Source: Burkholderiales bacterium (GTDB taxonomy: Bacteria > Pseudomonadota > Gammaproteobacteria > Burkholderiales > Burkholderiaceae_C). From it: a stretch of DNA of 40,108 nt. The position numbers and the translations under genes were made by a program. Numbering within the stretch: the stretch's first letter is position 1; every line of letters begins with the position of its first letter. The stretch spans positions 1 through 40,108 of the forward strand of contig JAIXKN010000015.1 in the NCBI GenBank assembly GCA_026932425.1, written 5' to 3'. The notes under the pieces are model-generated. The model saw only the letters and a program-made list of their open reading frames with translations, ran no database searches and was not told the origin of the DNA. Positions 1 through 8,551 of the stretch are shown here, piece after piece.

Positions 1-1475
1 TAGCTGACGACGACGGCGTTGGCGCGCGCCAGGCCCGCGGCCATCAGGCTCTGCAGCCGCGCGGCGTCGCCGAAGACCACGCTCTGGCCGGCCGCGGCAG
101 CCTGGCGCACCCGATCCGGGTCCAGGTCCAGCGCCATGTAGGGGATGTTCTGCGTGTCGAGCAGGCGCGCCAGGTTCTGGCCGCTGCGCCCGTAGCCGCA
201 GATGATCACGTGCTGCTCGGTGCTGATCGCCTTGCGCGCGATCTTCGTGATCTGCAGCGACTGCATCATCCAGTCGCTGGCCGAGATCCGCATCACGAGG
301 CGGTCGCTGGCCATCACGATGAAGGGCGTGGCCAGCATCGAGAGCACCATGCTCGCGAGCACCGGGCTCACCCACTGCGGTCCGAGCAGGCCGTTGTCGG
401 CGGCCAGCGTCAGCAGCACGAAGCCGAACTCGCCGGCCGACGCGAGGTAGAGCCCCGTGCGCAGCGCGGTTCCCGGGGCGGCCTTGAAGAGCCGCGCCAG
501 GCCCGCGATGAGCGCGAACTTGGCCGCCACCGGGACGGTGGTCAGCAGCAGCACCAGCAGCCAGCGCTCGAGCACCGGGTGCCAGTCGAGCTTCATCCCG
601 ATGGTGATGAAGAACAGGCCCAGCAGCACGTCGTGGAAGGGCCGGATGTCGGTCTCGACCTGGTGCTTGTATTCGGTCTCGGCGATCAGCATGCCGGCGA
701 CGAAGGCGCCCAGCGCCAGCGACAGCCCCGCGAGCTCGGTGAGCCAGGCCAGGCCCAGCGTCACCAGCAGCAGGTTGAGCATGAAGAGCTCCTCGCTCTT
801 GCGCCGCGCGACCAGCGTGAGCCACCAGCGCATGATGCGCTGGCCGCCGACGAGCAGCAGCGTCAGCAGCACCGCGGCCTTGAGCAGCGCCAGGCCGAGC
901 GTCACCGCCAGCGCGAGCTCGCTGCTGGCGCGGCCCAGCGAGGGGATCAGCACCAGCAGCGGCACGACCGCGAGGTCCTGGAACAGCAGCACGCCGAGCA
1001 CGCGCCTGCCGTGCTCGCTGTCGAGCTCCAGGCGCTCGGCCATCAGCTTGACGAGGATCGCGGTCGACGACATCGCCAGCGCGCTGCCCAGCGCAACGGC
1101 ACCGGCCAGAGACATCTCCCAGTCGCGGCCGGTGATCGCCTCGTAGGCCAGCGACAGCAGCTGGTGCAGCGCCATCGTCCCGAGGATCGTCAGCAGCACC
1201 TGCAGGAAGCCCAGGCCGAAGACGAGCGTGCGCATGCTGCGCAGCTTGGGCAGGTTGAACTCCAGCCCGATCACGAACATCAGGAAGACGACGCCGAACT
1301 CGGCGAGGTACTTGACGCCGCTGCTGTCCTGCGCCAGGGCGAGCGCGTTCGGCCCGATGAGCACGCCGACCACGAGGTAGCCGAGCATCGGCGGCAGCTT
1401 CAGCGAGCGAAAGACGACCACGCCGAGCACCGCGGCCACGAGGTACAGCAGGGCGACTTCGAGCGTGGTGGCCAA
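1..1475 (-). CDS. Monovalent cation:proton antiporter of the CPA2 family (KefB/KefC-like), C-terminus outside the window
   Basis: I translated the minus strand directly. The frame is open from a TTG at 1475 to the window edge, giving 491 codons with no stop. The product is a polytopic membrane protein with a dozen or so hydrophobic segments, followed near residue 405 by a nucleotide-binding TrkA-N (RCK) domain beginning VIICGYGRSGQNLARLLD, whose glycine pattern binds NAD(H). Antiporter plus RCK domain is the KefB/KefC arrangement, which exchanges K+ or Na+ for H+ across the inner membrane. No ATG lies in frame upstream. TTG 1475 fits the expected N-terminus (ATTLEVALLYLVAAVLG); GTG 1439 is the alternative. 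It is divergent from kdsD with only 28 bases between the start codons, an order common in beta-proteobacteria. Substrate ion and regulation cannot be read from sequence. Confidence 0.9.
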   Translation of the reverse strand, partial: MATTLEVALLYLVAAVLGVVVFRSLKLPPMLGYLVVGVLIGPNALALAQDSSGVKYLAEFGVVFLMFVIGLEFNLPKLRSMRTLVFGLGFLQVLLTILGTMALHQLLSLAYEAITGRDWEMSLAGAVALGSALAMSSTAILVKLMAERLELDSEHGRRVLGVLLFQDLAVVPLLVLIPSLGRASSELALAVTLGLALLKAAVLLTLLLVGGQRIMRWWLTLVARRKSEELFMLNLLLVTLGLAWLTELAGLSLALGAFVAGMLIAETEYKHQVETDIRPFHDVLLGLFFITIGMKLDWHPVLERWLLVLLLTTVPVAAKFALIAGLARLFKAAPGTALRTGLYLASAGEFGFVLLTLAADNGLLGPQWVSPVLASMVLSMLATPFIVMASDRLVMRISASDWMMQSLQITKIARKAISTEQHVIICGYGRSGQNLARLLDTQNIPYMALDLDPDRVRQAAAAGQSVVFGDAARLQSLMAAGLARANAVVVS

Positions 1476-1492
1476 GGCAGCGGGCGGGCTTC

Positions 1493-1498
1493 TAGAAT
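1493..1498 (+). promoter_or_regulatory. Probable -10 element of kdsD
   Basis: TAGAAT ends five bases before the chosen kdsD ATG. A start point about six bases downstream would make the message leaderless or nearly so. No convincing -35 was seen, and the region overlaps the start of the divergent antiporter gene. Confidence 0.4.
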
Positions 1499-1503
1499 GC
1501 CCG

Positions 1504-2541
1504 ATGCTAATTGCACCCCAGGCTGCACCCCAGGTTGCATCCCAGGCCGGCGTGACCCCGCCCAGAGCTTTCGATCCCGAGCGCGCGATGCGCCTGGCCG
1601 AGCGCACCGTCGAGATCGAGGCGCAGGCGCTGCGCGCGCTGATGGGCCGCCAGAGCGAGCACTTCGCGCACGCGGTGAATGCGATGCTGCAGTGCCGCGG
1701 CCGCATCGTCGTGATGGGCATGGGCAAGAGCGGCCACGTGGGGCGCAAGATCGCCGCGACGCTGGCCAGCACCGGCACGCCGGCCTTCTTCGTGCACCCG
1801 GCCGAGGCGAGCCACGGCGACCTGGGCATGCTCACCGGCGCCGACGTCGTGCTCGCGATCAGCCACAGCGGCGAGAGCGACGAGCTCTCGGCGATCCTGC
1901 CGGCGGTGCTGCGCCTGGGCGTCGTGCTCGTCGCGATGACCGGGAATCCGGGATCGACGCTGGCGCGGCACGCGCACTGGGTGCTCTCGAGCGCGGTCGA
2001 CCAGGAGGCCTGCCCGCTGAACCTGGCGCCGACCGCGAGCACGACGGCGCAGATGGCGCTGGGCGACGCGCTGGCGGTGGCGCTGCTGGATGCGCGCGGG
2101 TTCCGCGAGGAGGACTTCGCGCGCTCGCACCCGGGCGGCAGCCTCGGGCGCCGGCTGCTGATGCACGTGCGCGACCTGATGCGCAGCGGCGACGACGTGC
2201 CGGTGGTCGTGCCCGAAGCCAGCTTCGACGCCCTGCTGCGGCAGATGACCGGCAAGGGCCTGGGCTTCACTGCCGTCGTCGACGACGAGGGCCGGCCGAT
2301 CGGGATCTTCACCGACGGCGATCTGCGCCGGCTCATCGAGCGCGGCGGCGAGCTGCGCGGCTTGCGCGCCGAGGAGGTCATGCATCGCCAGCCGAAGACG
2401 GTGCGCCAGGACGCGCTCGCGGTGACCGCGGCCGAAGTGATGGAGCGCCACCGCGTGACCAGCGTGCTCGTCGTCGACGACGAGGGCCGGCTCGTCGGCG
2501 CGCTCAACAGCAACGACCTGATGCGGGCGAAGGTCATCTGA
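1504..2541 (+). CDS. kdsD: D-arabinose-5-phosphate isomerase
   Basis: The enzyme interconverts ribulose 5-phosphate and arabinose 5-phosphate, the first committed step to KDO for lipopolysaccharide. The 345-residue product has an SIS sugar-isomerase domain near the N-terminus with the signatures GMGKSGHVGRK (about residues 71-81), PAEASHGDLGM and SHSGESDE, followed by two CBS domains covering roughly residues 210-345. This matches the KdsD/KpsF/GutQ architecture and usual length. The ATG at 1504 is preferred; the frame stays open upstream through a GTG at 1465, but that would overlap the divergent antiporter gene. The first residues carry a short tandem repeat not usual for the family. The stop overlaps the kdsC start (TGATG), so the two are translationally coupled. 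The KDO-pathway neighbours kdsC and lptC support the call. Confidence 0.95.
   Translation: MLIAPQAAPQVASQAGVTPPRAFDPERAMRLAERTVEIEAQALRALMGRQSEHFAHAVNAMLQCRGRIVVMGMGKSGHVGRKIAATLASTGTPAFFVHPAEASHGDLGMLTGADVVLAISHSGESDELSAILPAVLRLGVVLVAMTGNPGSTLARHAHWVLSSAVDQEACPLNLAPTASTTAQMALGDALAVALLDARGFREEDFARSHPGGSLGRRLLMHVRDLMRSGDDVPVVVPEASFDALLRQMTGKGLGFTAVVDDEGRPIGIFTDGDLRRLIERGGELRGLRAEEVMHRQPKTVRQDALAVTAAEVMERHRVTSVLVVDDEGRLVGALNSNDLMRAKVI
1512..1547 (+). repeat. Three 12-bp tandem repeats at the 5' end of kdsD
   Basis: TGCACCCCAGGC, TGCACCCCAGGT and TGCATCCCAGGC follow each other exactly. They add short A-P/S-Q repeats before the conserved isomerase domain. Because 12 is a multiple of three, copy-number change would keep the frame. 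Confidence 0.7.
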
Positions 2542-3113
2542 TGAAGCCGGCGCTGACTTTCGCGCCGGAGCTGCTGCTGCGCGCGCAGGGCACGGGCCTG
2601 GGCATGCGGCTCGCGTTCTTCGACGTCGACGGCGTGCTGACCGACGGGCGGCTCTACATCGGCGAACACGGCGAGACGGTCAAGGCCTTCAGCGCGCTCG
2701 ATGGTCATGGCCTGAAGCTGCTGGTGCGCGCCGGCATCGAGCCGGTGGTGATCACCGGCCGCGATTCGGCGGCGGTGCGCCGCCGCATCGCCGACCTCGG
2801 ACTCGCGCACGCGCTCTACGGCGTGGGCGACAAGCTCGCCGCGGCCGAAGGCGTGCTCGCCCAGTTGGGCGCGGACTGGGCGGACGCCGCGGCGATCGGC
2901 GACGACTGGCCCGACCTGCCGCTGCTGCGCCGCGCCGGCCTGGCCTGCGCGCCGGCGAACGCGCACGCCGAGGTTCGCGCTGCCGCGCATCACGTGACCG
3001 CCGCCCGCGGCGGCCATGGTGCAGCGCGCGAATTCTGCGACCTGCTGCTGATCGCCGGGGGCCACTACGCGCGCCTGCTCGGTGCCGGGACCGGCACCTT
3101 GGACGCGCGCTAG
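2541..3113 (+). CDS. kdsC: 3-deoxy-D-manno-octulosonate 8-phosphate phosphatase
   Basis: A HAD-superfamily phosphatase that removes phosphate from KDO 8-phosphate to give free KDO in the cytoplasm. The 190-residue product has the nucleophile motif DVDGVLTDG at residues 28-36 (Asp28 nucleophile, Asp30 acid/base), motif II in VITGRDS and the acidic motif IGDDWPDLPLL. It has no cap domain, as expected for the tetrameric KdsC type. The ATG shares one base with the kdsD stop codon, which fixes the start. It lies between kdsD and lptC, the standard LPS arrangement. The N-terminus before the first motif is a little longer than in some family members. Confidence 0.95.
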   Translation: MKPALTFAPELLLRAQGTGLGMRLAFFDVDGVLTDGRLYIGEHGETVKAFSALDGHGLKLLVRAGIEPVVITGRDSAAVRRRIADLGLAHALYGVGDKLAAAEGVLAQLGADWADAAAIGDDWPDLPLLRRAGLACAPANAHAEVRAAAHHVTAARGGHGAAREFCDLLLIAGGHYARLLGAGTGTLDAR

Positions 3114-3148
3114 CGCCGCGCGGACCCGAGCCTGCTAACGGCCTGGCG

Positions 3149-3886
3149 ATGAGCGTCGAGCTGCACCTGCCCGACCTGCCCGAAGTGCCGATCTCGCTCG
3201 GCACGGCGGTGCCGGCGCCCGGCACGGCGCTGCCGCAGCCTCGGCCCTGGCACCAGCGGGTGCGCGACGCCGCATCGACCTATCTGCCGCTGCTGCTGAT
3301 GGCCGCGTTGGCGCTGGCGACCTGGTGGCTTGTCAAGCACACGCCAGGGCTGCCGCCGCCCCCGCCCGCGGCAACGCTTCGCCACGACCCCGATTACACG
3401 ATGAACGAGTTCGCGATCGAGCGCTTCGACCGCAGCGGCCAGCTGCGCGTGCGCGTCGAGGGTGACGAGCTGCGCCACTATCCCGACACCGACCGCTTCG
3501 AGGTCGATCGCGCGCGCATCGATGCGGTCGGGCTCGACGGCAGGCGCACGCAGGCACTGGCCGTGCGCGCGCTGGCCAACGGCGACATCAGCGAGCTGCA
3601 GCTGCTCGGTGATGCGCGCGTCACCAGCTCGGGAGGAAACGGACCGCCGCTCGAGATGCGCAGCGACTTCCTGCACGCCTTCCTCGTTGCCGAGCAGGTG
3701 CGCACCCATCGGCCAGTGCGGATGAGGGCCGGGGCCGACGAGATGCAGGCTGCCGGCATGTTCTACGACCACGGCAAGCGGCTGCTGCAACTCGATGGGC
3801 CGCTGCGCGTGCGCCTGGCGGCGCCGGCCGAGGCCAGGGCAGGGGGCCGGGAAGCCGGGACGCCGTCGGCGGCGGCAAAGGACTGA
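3149..3886 (+). CDS. lptC: LPS export ABC transporter periplasmic protein LptC
   Basis: LptC is the bitopic inner-membrane component of the Lpt bridge and hands LPS from LptBFG to periplasmic LptA. The 245-residue product has a proline-rich cytoplasmic N-terminus of about 42 residues, one membrane segment (about 44-62) and a periplasmic beta-jellyroll region including DYTMNEFAIERFD and DGPLRVRL. Both tails are somewhat longer than in E. coli LptC. The ATG lies 35 bases after the kdsC stop. In most beta-proteobacteria lptA and lptB follow directly, but here a terminator and an opposing RNA-binding protein gene come next, so lptAB must be elsewhere. The name rests on context plus the fold pattern, since LptC sequences are poorly conserved. 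Confidence 0.88.
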   Translation: MSVELHLPDLPEVPISLGTAVPAPGTALPQPRPWHQRVRDAASTYLPLLLMAALALATWWLVKHTPGLPPPPPAATLRHDPDYTMNEFAIERFDRSGQLRVRVEGDELRHYPDTDRFEVDRARIDAVGLDGRRTQALAVRALANGDISELQLLGDARVTSSGGNGPPLEMRSDFLHAFLVAEQVRTHRPVRMRAGADEMQAAGMFYDHGKRLLQLDGPLRVRLAAPAEARAGGREAGTPSAAAKD

Positions 3887-3901
3887 GAGAGGGCCGAGCG
3901 C

Positions 3902-3930
3902 AAAAACGAAGGCCCGCAGATGCGGGCCTT
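3902..3930 (-). terminator. Intrinsic terminator of the RNA-binding protein gene
   Basis: A perfect nine-base stem AAGGCCCGC/GCGGGCCTT with a four-base loop (3909-3930) is followed on the minus strand by a run of five T (3902-3906). It lies between convergent genes, so the hairpin may also help end the lptC transcript, though the plus-strand side has only a weak T tract. Confidence 0.8.
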
Positions 3931-3953
3931 GTTCGAAGCGCTCGGGAGGCGGA

Positions 3954-4421
<468 letters not shown>

Positions 4422-4747
4422 GGAAGAAGCCCTCAACAAAAAAGCGAAAGAACCATGCGGAGCTTCAACCCTGCGTGACCTCTGTTTTAGGGCGAAAGGT
4501 GCGGCATCCAGACACAGACTGGGCTATTAGAGCGCCGTCATTGCCTGCACGTAAAGTAGGGCGACGTCAAGTGTTGTTTTGTCGCGCAGAGGGTAAACCC
4601 TTGAACTGCGGCGGTCGGGTGCTTCGGCGAGCCGGCGCGAGACCGCGCGGGTGGGCAAAAGCCCGCAGGCGGCGATGTCCCCGTTGGTGCCAGCATCGTG
4701 GCTGCAGAACCCGCAGTCGAGAGCCGCGGCGACATCGAGGCGTGATG
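4422..4747. other. Divergent intergenic region, RNA-binding protein / GMC oxidoreductase
   Basis: About 325 bases without a recognisable gene. It is less GC-rich near the RNA-binding protein gene. It holds that gene's long leader and probable promoter, and must hold the start signals of the oxidoreductase, for which I could not choose a convincing promoter. No strong repeat seen. Confidence 0.6.
4526..4555 (-). promoter_or_regulatory. Possible sigma-70 promoter of the RNA-binding protein gene
   Basis: On the minus strand TTTACG (4555-4550) and TCTAAT (4531-4526) are separated by 18 bases. Transcription would begin near 4519, leaving a leader of about 100 bases before the GTG. Long leaders are common for cold-responsive RNA-binding proteins, but this is inference. 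Confidence 0.35.
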
Positions 4748-6406
4748 ATGAGCACGGACGAAACGCTCTGGGACTACATCGTCGTGGGCGCCGGCACGGC
4801 CGGCTGCCTGATGGCCAACCGCCTGAGTGCCGATTCCACCAAGCGCGTGCTGCTGGTGGAGGCCGGCGGCCGCGACGACTACCTCTGGATCCACATCCCG
4901 GTCGGCTACCTGTACTGCATCGGCAACCCGCGTACCGACTGGATGTACCGGACCGAGCCCGACCCGGGACTCAACGGTCGCAGTCTGCGCTATCCGCGCG
5001 GCAAGGTCCTCGGGGGCTGCTCGAGCATCAACGGCATGATCTACATGCGCGGGCAGGCGCGCGACTACGACCAGTGGGCCGATCTGGTCGGCGACCCGGG
5101 CTGGCGCTGGGATGCCTGCCTGCCCTACTTCATCCGTCACGAGGACCACTGGCGCGGCGCGGATCGCCTGCACGGGGCGGGCGGCTTCGACGCCAGCGGC
5201 GGTCGCGCCGGCGGCGAGTGGCGCGTCGAGCGCCAGCGGCTGAACTGGGAGATCCTGGACGCCTTCGCGCAAGCGGCGCAGGAGGCCGGCGTGCCCCCCA
5301 CCGAGGACTTCAACACCGGCAACAACGAGGGCGTGGGCTACTTCGAGGTCAACCAGCGCCGCGGCGTGCGCTGGAACGCGAGCAAGGCCTTCCTGCGGCC
5401 AGCGATGCGTCGGCCCAATCTCGACGTGCGCACCGGCTGGCAGACCGTGCGCTTGCTGCTGGAAGGCGAGGGCGCGCTGCGCGCGACGGGCATCGAGGTG
5501 GTGCCCAGCGGCGGCGGCGCGGCGCAGCAGTGGCGTTGCAGCCGCGAGGTGGTCCTCTGCGCCGGGGCGATCGGCACGCCGCAGATCCTGCAGCTCTCGG
5601 GCATCGGGCCCGTGGCGGTGCTGCAGCAGGCCGGGATCACGCCGCGGCTGCCGCACCCGGGCGTCGGCGAGAACCTGCAGGACCATCTGCAGATCCGCGC
5701 GGTCTTCGGCGTCGAGGGCGTGCGCACGCTCAACACCATGGCCAACTCGCTCTGGGGCAAGGCGCTGATCGGGCTGGAGTACGCACTGCTGCGCAGCGGG
5801 CCGATGAGCATGGCACCGTCGCAGCTCGGTGCCTTCACGCGCTCGTCGGAGCGCCAGCGCTGGCCCAACGTCGAGTTCCACGTGCAGCCGCTGTCGCTCG
5901 ATGCCTTCGGCGAGCCGCTGCACCGTTTCAACGCCTTCACTGCCAGCGTCTGCAACCTCAACCCGAGCTCGCGCGGCCACGTGCGCGTGGGGTCGCCACG
6001 GCCCGAGGATGCGCCACGGATCATGGCCAATTACCTCTCGACGCCCGCCGACCGGCGCGTCGCCGCCGACTCGCTGCGGCTGGTGCGGCGGATCGTCGCG
6101 ATGCCGGCGCTGGCGCGCTACGGCCCGCGCGAGATCAAGCCCGGGGCGCAGTACCAGAGCGAGGAGGAACTCGCACGGCTGGCAGGCGACATCGGCACGA
6201 CGATCTTCCACCCGGTGGGCACCTGCCGCATGGGCCGCGACGACGAGTCCGACGCCGTCGTCGATTCGCGCCTTCGCCTTCGCGGCGTCACCGGCGTGCG
6301 CATCGCCGACGCCAGCGTGATGCCCACGATCACCAGCGGCAACACCAACTCGCCGACGCTGATGATCGCCGAGCGGGCGGCGGAGTGGGTGCTGGACGAG
6401 ACCTGA
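4748..6406 (+). CDS. GMC-family FAD-dependent oxidoreductase (choline/alcohol dehydrogenase-like)
   Basis: GMC enzymes oxidise alcohols, for example choline or long-chain alcohols, with FAD. The 552-residue product is the usual length. It opens with the dinucleotide-binding motif VVGAGTAG (about residues 12-19) and an EAGG acidic end to the ADP-binding fold. GMC signature 1 follows around YPRGKVLGGCSSING, and the second signature in GAIGTPQILQLSGIGP. The C-terminal active site has His488 in FHPVGTCRMG and Asn in TSGNTNSPT. ATG 4748 follows GAGG by seven bases; ATG 4745 is an alternative. No betaine genes, AlkJ partners or cytochrome lie alongside, so the substrate is unknown and a choline-specific name would be over-reach. 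Confidence 0.92.
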   Translation: MSTDETLWDYIVVGAGTAGCLMANRLSADSTKRVLLVEAGGRDDYLWIHIPVGYLYCIGNPRTDWMYRTEPDPGLNGRSLRYPRGKVLGGCSSINGMIYMRGQARDYDQWADLVGDPGWRWDACLPYFIRHEDHWRGADRLHGAGGFDASGGRAGGEWRVERQRLNWEILDAFAQAAQEAGVPPTEDFNTGNNEGVGYFEVNQRRGVRWNASKAFLRPAMRRPNLDVRTGWQTVRLLLEGEGALRATGIEVVPSGGGAAQQWRCSREVVLCAGAIGTPQILQLSGIGPVAVLQQAGITPRLPHPGVGENLQDHLQIRAVFGVEGVRTLNTMANSLWGKALIGLEYALLRSGPMSMAPSQLGAFTRSSERQRWPNVEFHVQPLSLDAFGEPLHRFNAFTASVCNLNPSSRGHVRVGSPRPEDAPRIMANYLSTPADRRVAADSLRLVRRIVAMPALARYGPREIKPGAQYQSEEELARLAGDIGTTIFHPVGTCRMGRDDESDAVVDSRLRLRGVTGVRIADASVMPTITSGNTNSPTLMIAERAAEWVLDET

Positions 6407-6610
6407 TGTGGCGCGCGCCGCGTGCGCGGGCAGGCTGCGGCTTGGGGCCGGGGGGGAAATTCCGGATGCGAAGTCCGGCGTCGGCTGGCTACATTGCGCG
6501 CACTCGCAGCCGCGCGCCGTCTCCTGCTGCCGGCGCGCTGGCTGGACGGGGGCCAGAGGAGACATTCAGCGAGACCAAGAGCAAGGAATCGAGAACGACC
6601 CGGCCCGATG

Positions 6611-6704
6611 CGCCGCTGCTGCGGCGCAGATCGACGAAACGCGTCGATCCCGGATGCCAGGTCTTCGAGGCGCCCGCCGCTTGCGGCCGGCGCCTCTTGT
6701 TTTC
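6611..6704 (+). ncRNA. Candidate small RNA or structured 3' end: three hairpins ending in a terminator
   Basis: Three perfect or near-perfect stems follow each other: CGCCGC/GCGGCG with loop TGCT (6611-6626), GATCGACG/CGTCGATC with loop AAACG (6629-6649), and the terminator stem (6667-6696). The GMC stop is about 205 bases before the first stem, long for a simple 3' untranslated region, so an independent small RNA is possible. No clear promoter was found, so a processed 3' end of the GMC message is the main alternative. It matches no RNA family I can name. Confidence 0.35.
6667..6704 (+). terminator. Intrinsic terminator
   Basis: GAGGCGCC pairs with GGCGCCTC, and inside it GCCGC pairs with GCGGC around a TT loop. 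Only a C-C mismatch interrupts the stem. TTGTTTTCT follows. This is one of the strongest rho-independent terminators in the window. Confidence 0.8.
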
Positions 6705-6863
6705 TGCACCTCCTCGCGCGCGACCGAAGGCGACTGAACTGGCCGGGATCCGAGCCCCTGTTCCGGCACTTGCCGGCCGATCCCTCGCCCTAGCATCGCA
6801 CCGGTGCGCGCACATCCGGCGCGCCGCACGCCCCATGCAACCCGCGGCCTCGAGGCGCTTTCC

Positions 6864-7691
6864 ATGCCGGTCGATCCCGAACTTCGCACGCTGGACATCG
6901 CGATCCCGACCCAGCCCGACAGCCTCGTCAAGCTGTCGCTGCTGATGGCCGACGACGAGGTCAACCTGGGCGCGATCTCGGAGCTGATCGAGTCCGACAT
7001 GGCGCTGGCGGCGGCCGTGCTCAAGGCGGTGAACTCTTCGCTCTATGGTCTCAAGGGGCGTGTCCGCAGCGTGCAGCAAGCGATCACTTACCTCGGGATG
7101 CGGGAGGTCGCCGCGATCACGTTCGAGATGGGGCTGCGCGCGGCCTTCCCGCCGGCGGCCGAACTCGAGCCGCTGTGGGCGCGTGCGGCACAGCGCGGGA
7201 TGCTGATGGGGCGCGCGGCGCAGCGCATGGCGGTGGACGCCTGGGCGGCGCATTCGGCCGGGCTCTTCGAGGAATGCGGCAAGGCGGTGCTGTTCCGCCA
7301 CGCGCCGGATCATTACCGCGCGATGCTGCGGGCGGCGACCTCGGACGCCGAGCTGCTGACGCTGGAGCGGGCGGGCTTCGGCGTCAGCCACGACGCGCTG
7401 GGCGCTGCGCTCTGCGAGAGCTGGGGTCTGGGTGCCGACGCCGTGGCCAGCGTGCGCCACCACGTGACGGTGCAGGCCAGCCTCGACTTTCCGCCGGGCT
7501 TGCAGCGGCGCGCGATCCTCGGCCTGTCGGCGATCGTTGCGACGCTGCTCGAACGCCCGCAGGCGCTCGACGAGGCGGCATCGACCCTGGCCGAGCGCAT
7601 GGATCTGGAGCCGACCCTGGTGCTGCGCGCGGCGCGCCAGCTCGAGGACGAGCTGCGCCAACTGCGGCAGCGACAACGCGCCGAAGCCTGA
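6864..7691 (+). CDS. HDOD-domain signal transduction protein
   Basis: HDOD domains are HD-like helical modules that usually lack the metal-dependent phosphohydrolase residues and act in signalling. The 275-residue product is a stand-alone HDOD protein. It has the typical early helix (PTQPDSLVKLSLLMADDEV), the segment ISELIESDMALAAAVLKAVNSSLYG and the following region with AITYLGMREVAAI, all hallmarks of the family. No GGDEF, EAL or receiver domain is attached. ATG 6864 has GAGG eight bases upstream; the frame continues upstream to 6804 without a better start. A C-rich/G-rich hairpin without a T tract follows near 7727. The pathway it serves cannot be told from its neighbours. Confidence 0.85.
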   Translation: MPVDPELRTLDIAIPTQPDSLVKLSLLMADDEVNLGAISELIESDMALAAAVLKAVNSSLYGLKGRVRSVQQAITYLGMREVAAITFEMGLRAAFPPAAELEPLWARAAQRGMLMGRAAQRMAVDAWAAHSAGLFEECGKAVLFRHAPDHYRAMLRAATSDAELLTLERAGFGVSHDALGAALCESWGLGADAVASVRHHVTVQASLDFPPGLQRRAILGLSAIVATLLERPQALDEAASTLAERMDLEPTLVLRAARQLEDELRQLRQRQRAEA

Positions 7692-7807
7692 TCGGCCGAC
7701 GGCCCGGCGGCCACGCCTACCCCCTCCCCCCGTGATCGCGCGGGGGGCCGTCGCCGGGCGCGTCGCTAGAATGAATCGCACCGCGCCCTGCGCATCGCAG
7801 CGACCCC

Positions 7808-8425
7808 ATGAGACTCATCGGTTCCCGCACCAGCCCCTACGTGCGCAAGGTGCGGGTCGTGATGGCCGAGAAGAAGCTCGAGTTCCAGTTCGTCGTCGAC
7901 GATCCCTGGGCGAGCGAGAACGTGCTCGCGTCCAATCCTCTGGGCAAGGTGCCCTGCCTGGTGATGGAAGGCGGGGAGGCGGTGTTCGACTCGCGCGTCA
8001 TCGTCGAGTATCTGGACACGCTTTCGCCGGTGGGCCGGCTGATCCCGGCATCCGGACGCGAGCGCACCGAGGTGCGCACCTGGGAGGCGCTCGGCGACGG
8101 CGTGCTGGATGCGGCGGTCGCAGCGCGTCTGGAGCAGTGGTGGCCCGGCCGCAGCGCGGAACAGCGCTGCCAGGCCTGGATCGATCGCCAGATGTCGCGC
8201 GTGCAGGCGGCGCTGCAGGCGATGGCGCGGGGCCTGGGCGAGAAGCCCTGGTGCACCGGCAACGCGTTCAGCCTCGCGGACATCGCCGTCGGGACCGCGC
8301 TGTGCTACCTCGACTTCCGCTTCGCCGAGATCGACTGGCGCGGGGCACACCCGAACCTGGCCCGGCTGCAGGACAAGCTGCAGACGCGCCCGAGCTTCAT
8401 CGACACCGCTCCGCCCCAGGCCTGA
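7808..8425 (+). CDS. Glutathione S-transferase family protein (YibF-like)
   Basis: The 205-residue product has an N-terminal thioredoxin-like glutathione-binding domain, beginning GSRTSPYVRKVRVV with the likely catalytic Ser/Thr region, the cis-proline segment GKVPCLV and the glutathione-contact motif DSRVIVEYLD. A helical C-terminal domain follows, with SLADIAVGTAL as the N-capping box. Length and motifs match the YibF-like group common in Burkholderiales. The physiological substrate is unknown. A TAGAAT -10-like hexamer lies at 7767-7772, about 36 bases upstream of ATG. After the stop, ACCCCC/GGGGGT (8425-8443) can form a short hairpin but has no T run. Confidence 0.92.
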   Translation: MRLIGSRTSPYVRKVRVVMAEKKLEFQFVVDDPWASENVLASNPLGKVPCLVMEGGEAVFDSRVIVEYLDTLSPVGRLIPASGRERTEVRTWEALGDGVLDAAVAARLEQWWPGRSAEQRCQAWIDRQMSRVQAALQAMARGLGEKPWCTGNAFSLADIAVGTALCYLDFRFAEIDWRGAHPNLARLQDKLQTRPSFIDTAPPQA

Positions 8426-8551
8426 CCCCCCAGGAAAGGGGGTACCGAAGAGGGCCCCCGCCGACACGGCCAAGGAGGTGATGGTCGCACTGCGGCAAGC
8501 CTCGCACGATCCAGCCCAGGCGGTCGCCCCGTGGACCGCGGGAGGAGCGAG

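Larger units (their letters stand above)
6407..6863. other. Intergenic region with hairpins, between GMC oxidoreductase and HDOD protein
   Basis: About 455 bases without a supportable protein gene. It contains an inverted repeat CCGGA/TCCGG (6462-6478), a purine-rich unstructured stretch near 6553-6600, then three hairpins and a terminator described separately. The last 150 bases lead to the HDOD gene. Confidence 0.6.

Noticed and set aside
210-2540. Long plus-strand frame across the antiporter and kdsD that ends in kdsC
   Set aside because: Only its last 190 codons (kdsC) are real. The rest is a shadow of the antiporter and kdsD in another frame, with a biased composition and no domain.
8425-8443. 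Terminator after the glutathione S-transferase gene
   Set aside because: The six-base ACCCCC/GGGGGT stem is present, but no T run follows, so it was noted only within the gene entry.
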